From assembly GCA_001510575.1 (NCBI GenBank), contig LNGK01000011.1:496001-560000 (forward strand): a stretch of 64,000 nt of DNA. The letters run 5' to 3'. This stretch comes from Knoxdaviesia capensis (lineage: Eukaryota; Ascomycota; Sordariomycetes; Microascales; Gondwanamycetaceae). Positions 58,979 to 64,000 of this stretch are shown piece by piece (the stretch's first letter is position 1; each line of letters begins with the position of its first letter). The notes below the pieces were generated by a model, which searched no databases, had not been told where the DNA came from, and saw nothing but the letters and a program-made list of their open reading frames with translations. Both the position numbers and the translations under genes were made by a program.

Positions 58979-59280
58979 GCGAGGCTCTAGGTGTGTACCA
59001 TATGTTGAGAAAGAGTGGTGATATGGTACACAGCAGAGAGAAAAGGTGTCTTACGCGAAGTGATGAGGCTCTATCAATGGATTATTGAGTCACGGAAAGA
59101 ACGCGGGATGAGGCTATGAACGTTGATTTGGGTTCAACGAGGGCAGAGTGTGGGAGGGATGAGGCCCAATTGTGAAGAGATCTCCAAAGGAAGAAGGAAA
59201 AGAAGCACACAAGGGGATGAAGGATATATATATATATATATGGTACGTACAGAAGGAAGAGGAAAGAGTAAGACGGGAGA

Positions 59281-59434
59281 AAGAAGGGTAGGTAGAGAGA
59301 GACAGTGTGTGTGTGTGTGTGAGTGGCAGAGACGGAAGTAGATATAGGCCGAGATTCCAGTACAAAGAAGGGTAGGTAGAGAGAGAGTGTGTGGCAGAGA
59401 CGGAAGTAGATATAGGCCGAGATCTCAGTACAAG
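59281..59434 (+). repeat. Tandem duplication, period about 84 bp
   Basis: AAGAAGGGTAGGTAGAGAGA through the block ending CAGTACAA occurs at 59281-59364 and again at 59365-59434. The copies differ mainly in the length of an internal (GT)n tract and by a few substitutions, so the duplication looks recent. Confidence 0.75.
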
Positions 59435-62400
59435 CCATCCCGGATAGAGAGACGAAAGAGAGGGAGGAGAAGAGGGGGCGCTCAACCAACCGTGGATCGA
59501 CTTACACACCACTTTGGCCAGGCACAGGGAAGCAAGTGGGAGAGACCACCGGGCTGCAGATCAGTCAGGGCTTACGAGATGCGGTAGGTGTGTTGATTGT
59601 CTGTTAGAGTCGTAGTCACCAGTGGCCGGGCCCCAGAGAAGGACTAGTGGGAACGGGGAAGCTTGGACGTCGAGCAGTGAGGGTGTGCGGGAGAGACTTG
59701 GAGGGGTGTGGGCGGGCGGACTGTGCGGGCTTTTTGATATCTCTCTGGGTCTCTCTATCTCTCAGCCAGAGCCGCCAGTTCCGTCTCCGTTTCCTCTGTC
59801 TTCCCGTGTCTCTTCTTCCCGCGTATCTCCTTCTTCATCAAGTCCTACCCGGCTGGTGACCAAGATACCGTGTGTGAGTGGCTGAAAGGGCTTGCTGGAA
59901 CCAACGAAGCGCGAGCCCCTGATATCTTCTGGCCAGGTCAGTCTTCCGGGCAGCGACAGACACACCCAGATCTCACTCCCGAAGTGCCGACCCATCGCCC
60001 CTGTCACAGCCCCCTAAATCATGCTGACAACCTGGGAGCCAGAAGAGGAGAGAGAGAGGAGAGAGAGAGGAGAGGGGCGGCGTCGTGGTCTGCTCGTTAT
60101 TGAGCCCGCGCGAACAAGCCACGAGACTCAATCGGCACACACATTTTGGTTGGTTCTGTTCTTGTTTGGTGCTAGACATGTCCGCGCTTTTCTTAGTTCC
60201 TGGCTTGTTCTGCTCTTTTTTTCTGGTCTGGTCTGCTTCGGGCCTAGGACTAAATCAGAGAGCCGAAGCATGGTCTTGGGCCGGGGATGAAGTGGGAGGC
60301 CAAAATGCGGGGGAGGGGAAAGCTGCCCAAGGAGACTTTTTCTTTTTCTTTTGTAGACCGAAAAAATAGAGCAAAAGGAATCTGCTGTAGTCGAGAGGTC
60401 GTCGATGCGAGGCGATGAACAAGAGGCTGTGTTTGAAGGACTCCCACAGTCCTCCAGAGTCAAGGCTGATGGGACCTGTGAGACTAGAGCAAGGCGATTC
60501 AGCGATTCTTCAGGACTTTCTTTCCGCGTACTGAGAGACAGAGACGACACCAGGTTGGACAACAAACAGGCTGCCTGAACGCGAGACATGCTCCACGGGC
60601 GTGTAAGTTTGTACCGGTACTTTATATTGGCGCTGCCTTTGTACCAGGCCGCCCAGAGCCCGCAGATCTGGGACTTCCGCCCGCCACACAGCCTTGTACA
60701 CCGTACCCGCCCAGCCAGCCCAGAGACACATCTCGTCCGTCCGAGATGCTGCTGACGCTGGCTGGTGGTGATGTATACGAGCTGTGTCATGAAGCAGCCC
60801 CCAGAAGCCCTTACCGCAGGGCCAAGACGCTCCGTCCTCCATCCAACTCTCGTCCATTCTCCATAGCATGCTCTGTTGCTCTACTGCTCTACTGCTCTGC
60901 AAACAGCGAGAAATCGCCGGATCAGCACTGCTCCTTGGTGATGGTCTGCCCGTCTGGCCCTCCGCCAATCACAGAACTGCCGATGAACCACTTTTCGGTG
61001 TCTTCCCCAGGTTTTGCCTCTCGTTTACTGGGGTCTTGGTTCTCCCCCTGGCACATTTCCTTTCTTGAAATGGGACCGGCTGGGTTCTAGGGTCGCCGGA
61101 ACGTAAGTACAACGTCCCACTGCATTTGTGGCCCGCCGTGTTTGGGGCGGGTTTGGTGGGAGTGCTGAAAATCTCCACATGGTGGTGGTTTTGTCAACAC
61201 TTATTGATCGTGGACGTGCTTGGGAGGAAAAAAAAATAAATTAAATAAATAAATAAATACAACGAGGAAGTACGCAGAGTGAAGTATGTAAGAGATCAGT
61301 CGTCTTCCCCCACTGCCCCGAGACGGCCCTTGGCTTCCCAGGCCGGTGGGCTCTTTTCTGGGGCCCTACATTAGCAGTCAGGCCGTGGTCCAGTCTAGTC
61401 GCACCCTCGTCGCGCTTGGCCCTGGTGGTCCCCAAATCTGGGGAAGCCTGGTGTGACCAGGAATGATCCATATGATCCTTCACGTTGGGAAAGCTGGGGT
61501 GGGCGCGAGCTGTAGCATTACGGAGTGTGGGGAAAAGCGTGATGTGAAGAAGACACCGAAGGCGACAAGTGTCAGGATGATGTAGCCGAGGGCTTCTGTT
61601 TCTGGGTACGGTTTCCGATGTTGGGTGTTCTTGTACGTGTTCAGCAGATACGGTGCCGGTATGGATGTGGAATCTCCAACGCGGGCTCTCGTATAGCGAT
61701 ATGCCCACCACCCTCACCCTCGTACGGACACTCACTATCTTGCATCCGGGTGTGGTGCCTCCATGCAGATGGGCTGGTTCCCTGGCGGTCTCTAATGTCC
61801 ACCAACACATCGGCCCCCGAAATGAAGACAGCCACCGACGGCATCAACAAATATCTACTTCATGTACGTAGGTGTATAGAGCAAACATCCAACTACAAAA
61901 AGCCAGAACTTCCATCAGTTTCCCTCATTGCCCGATATGTCTGGCCATACTCCACTGCCATCTGTCGACTTTTGCACCAGCACTAGACAAGAAAGCGAGG
62001 GGTTCAACGGCTCTATGAATTGGTTCTTGAGGGGGGGTGTGGCGAGTTGGAGCATCACGGGTTCCAGCCGCTTCTTCTCCTGCTTTGTCCCATAGAGGGG
62101 GATTCTCGTATGTGTAACGCATGTGCAAAGCAGATCAGTGCGGAAACAATCCCCTCCTTCGCTCCCTCGGCTTCAAATACTGTGCTCCGGCACTTGGGAT
62201 GTGCTGGGAAACGGCCAGTCTCTCCCTCCCTCGCCCTCATCCGTCCGTCTTACCCCAATTTATGACTGCATCTGCGGAGAGAGCGTGCTTCGTTTGTGGG
62301 GAGGGGAGAGACCCAAGGTTGCTGATTCCACCGTGCAGCTGTTTCGTCAGATTTGCCAGAGGCTGACATCGCGTTGAGCTGGTGATGCTGTATACAGGAC

Positions 62401-62451
62401 ATCACTCTTCGCCTTTTTTCCTTATTTTTTTTTTTTTTTTTTGCTTTCAAT

Positions 62452-62489
62452 TTGACAGGCGATACCCCCCTTGACAGGCGATACCCCCC
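62452..62489 (+). repeat. 19-bp direct tandem duplication
   Basis: TTGACAGGCGATACCCCCC at 62452-62470 is repeated at 62471-62489 without gap. Confidence 0.8.
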
Positions 62490-62967
62490 CAAACCTCACA
62501 TCTTGCCTGGCCCTCTCGTGAACTCTCCATTACATAGACATGTCGTCGATGACGCCTTTGAAACAACGATCGTTCCCAATAAATCCTCCGGATCGCCCAC
62601 GGTCCACGCGACGCTTCCCACACTACGGCCTCAGCGGCTTTGGGTGGTGCAGAGCGCGTCAGGTATTACCAAGACGAGAACTACAGAACCTCACCGTGCG
62701 GCTTCTGTTTCTTTTCACGCTTGTGATACTGCATCCAGCCCCTCTGCAGGTATCAGTCATGATATTCTCAGCTGCACCACGCGCTGTAGTTCCGCTGGTG
62801 ACATCCGGACAGGCTGAAAGGAGTCTGCATATTCCACACACTCGTCGCACAGCAGCACGGCGTGGTGATACCGGAGAACGCCTCCAAAGCATACTAGGAT
62901 GGCTCGGTAAGAACTGACACAATGCTGTGTAGACCAGCCGGTTGGATGCCGGTCCGGCGTAAACCCC

Positions 62968-62998
62968 AACCCTAACCAAGCCAGACCCTAAACCCTAA
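62968..62998 (+). promoter_or_regulatory. Telobox cluster upstream of the right-edge gene
   Basis: CCCTAA cores at 62970, 62986 and 62993 within 30 bp, two of them as AACCCTAA, about 650 bp before the candidate ATG at 63648. Same octamer as at other promoters here. Confidence 0.4.
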
Positions 62999-63647
62999 GC
63001 CCCCTTGGAGAACCCCTTATCCATGAAACTTATTATGAACACCGGGATTTTATACAGGCAACAGCTTGTGCAACGTACTGTGTACTTGAATACCCCCTGC
63101 TCATTGACCTGGTGATACCAAAATGAGGCCTTGTTAGATGTACCTGCTACCTCTGCTTCGCTGATAAGATAAGAGCTTTCAATATTTAATTTCATTTCCT
63201 GTAGCAATGTGATGTTTTTAATTATTGATCTTCAATTTAGCCCCCCTGGATCACCTTTCGTCTTCTCGTGTTTTTCCCTCTTCCTGAGGTCGATTGTAAA
63301 GAAAGTCAATCCTCAGGTTTCCAAGAAGGTAAATTACCTCTCTCTGCTTCTAATTGTGTCTCTGGCTTTAGACAGGCGCTGTCATCTGCGGCTCATCGAG
63401 ATCTTGTTCCGTGTTCCGTTAACCACTCTTCCTCACCGACACAGCGAAGTCCACGATCGGCCCCTTGTCTTGCTGTTCCTGCTGCCCGCGTGCACGAGCT
63501 GCCGGTTGCTCAGAGGGTCTTTTCGAACCCATTCCCTTCGCTTCCTCGAGAAACCAAGAGCGGCACAGTGACAACACTGCCAGTATACGAGGGGGGGGCT
63601 TCATACCGGATCTCAACACTGCGAGAACTGGATAACAAACAGACGAC

Positions 63648-64000
63648 ATGGACGATTCCGCCCCGGCCACGCAGATCCCCCGGCCGTCGGGCCTTCCACG
63701 ACTGTCCCGGCTGCCCGTGCCGCGGTCGGGCGTGCGGACCCAACCATCCCGCGAGAACCTGGCCGCCGCGAGCAGCCTGCCGATGCCGTCGCTCACAACC
63801 GCCACCCACGGCGACCTGAAGAGCCCGCGGCTGCGGTCGGCCCCGTCGCGTGACAGCCTGGTGGCCCCGGCCCCCCGCGCCCAGCCGGCGGCGGCAGAGC
63901 CCCTGAGAGCGCCACGCACGCGACCAAACCAGCCCTCGCCGGCCACTGCGTCCAAGGACTCCCGCCGGTCGTCCCGTATAATTGAGCCGGCGTCTGTGCC
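63648..64000 (+). CDS. N-terminus of a Pro/Ser/Arg-rich protein, cut by the window edge
   Basis: ATG at 63648 opens a frame that runs without a stop to the window end (117 codons plus 2 bases). It begins MDDSAPATQIPRPSGLP and continues with RLSRLPVPRSG, PSRENLAAASSLPMP, LKSPRLRSAPSRDSL and KDSRRSSRIIEP. Codons are strongly G/C-ending, unlike the flanking non-coding DNA, which is the main reason to believe it. Composition is disordered and basic, and no domain is reached before the edge. The TQIP followed by Arg/Pro fits the S/TxIP motif that recruits proteins to EB1 at microtubule ends, and repeated PSRxxL segments recall fungal microtubule-associated proteins or kinesin tails. That is a hint only. 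An upstream exon cannot be excluded. Confidence 0.6.
   Translation, partial: MDDSAPATQIPRPSGLPRLSRLPVPRSGVRTQPSRENLAAASSLPMPSLTTATHGDLKSPRLRSAPSRDSLVAPAPRAQPAAAEPLRAPRTRPNQPSPATASKDSRRSSRIIEPASV

Larger units (their letters stand above)
58872..63647. other. Gene-free stretch between the P450 and the right-edge gene
   Basis: The first 600 bp are purine-rich on the plus strand, as expected for the P450 promoter, with a minisatellite and an 84-bp duplication (separate entries). Other contents: (TA)n at about 59225-59241, (TAAA)n at about 61238-61258, a T run at about 62426-62442, a 19-bp direct duplication at 62452-62489 and a telobox cluster at 62968-62998. A donor/acceptor pair (63329 and 63371) could bound a 43-nt leader intron of the last gene. 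No protein-like frame found. Confidence 0.5.

Noticed and set aside
1..64000. A chromosome end or true telomere
   Set aside because: CCCTAA words are single or in short degenerate groups; there is no long tandem array, and housekeeping genes flank them.
1..64000. CRISPR arrays, operons, prokaryotic mobile elements
   Set aside because: Gene structure is spliceosomal and fungal; no regularly spaced repeats with unique spacers were seen.

Overview
The window looks like nuclear DNA of a filamentous ascomycete (Pezizomycotina, most likely Sordariomycetes). Genes are short and G/C-ending in codon use. Introns are spliceosomal, 64-338 nt, with GT...CTAAC or CTGAC...AG signals. The recognisable proteins are eukaryotic housekeeping orthologues in their fungal forms: Vps24, xanthine/hypoxanthine phosphoribosyltransferase, Dpm3, an oxidoreductase-like mitochondrial protein and a membrane-anchored P450. 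I see no CRISPR array, operon, tRNA, rRNA or intact transposon. I cannot name the species.

Layout. 1-2 kb: gene-free flank and pyrimidine-rich promoter of the ESCRT-III gene VPS24 (2032-2938). 2.9-36.1 kb: about 33 kb with no gene I can support, full of microsatellites, homopolymer runs and two recurrent short motifs. 36.1-36.6 kb: a small Ser/Tyr/Lys-rich orphan protein gene with a TATA box and a probable 3' UTR intron. 36.6-41.9 kb: a second gene-poor stretch. 42-64 kb: gene-rich, with XPT1/HPT1-like (+), a flavodoxin-fold protein (-), an oxidoreductase-like protein (-) divergent from a coiled-coil, possibly kinetochore protein (+), DPM3 (-), a coiled-coil kinase-fold protein (-), a cytochrome P450 (-), and the start of a Pro/Ser-rich protein (+) running off the right edge.

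The genes do not form one pathway. They are unrelated housekeeping functions (endosomal sorting, purine salvage, ER mannosylation, mitochondria, probably chromosome segregation) plus two members of expanding families (P450, kinase-like).

The strongest unexplained signals are in the non-coding DNA. (1) The telomere-like octamer AACCCTAA (TTAGGGTT) occurs about 17 times by my eye count, against about 2 expected at uniform base composition, and mostly sits in promoters. (2) A G-rich box, roughly GGAGGGGGCGTGTG, is scattered through the gene desert. (3) So is a family of TACTGTA/TACAGTA inverted repeats. (4) Motifs 2 and 3 often lie 30-170 bp apart. All counts were made by eye and need a computed background.
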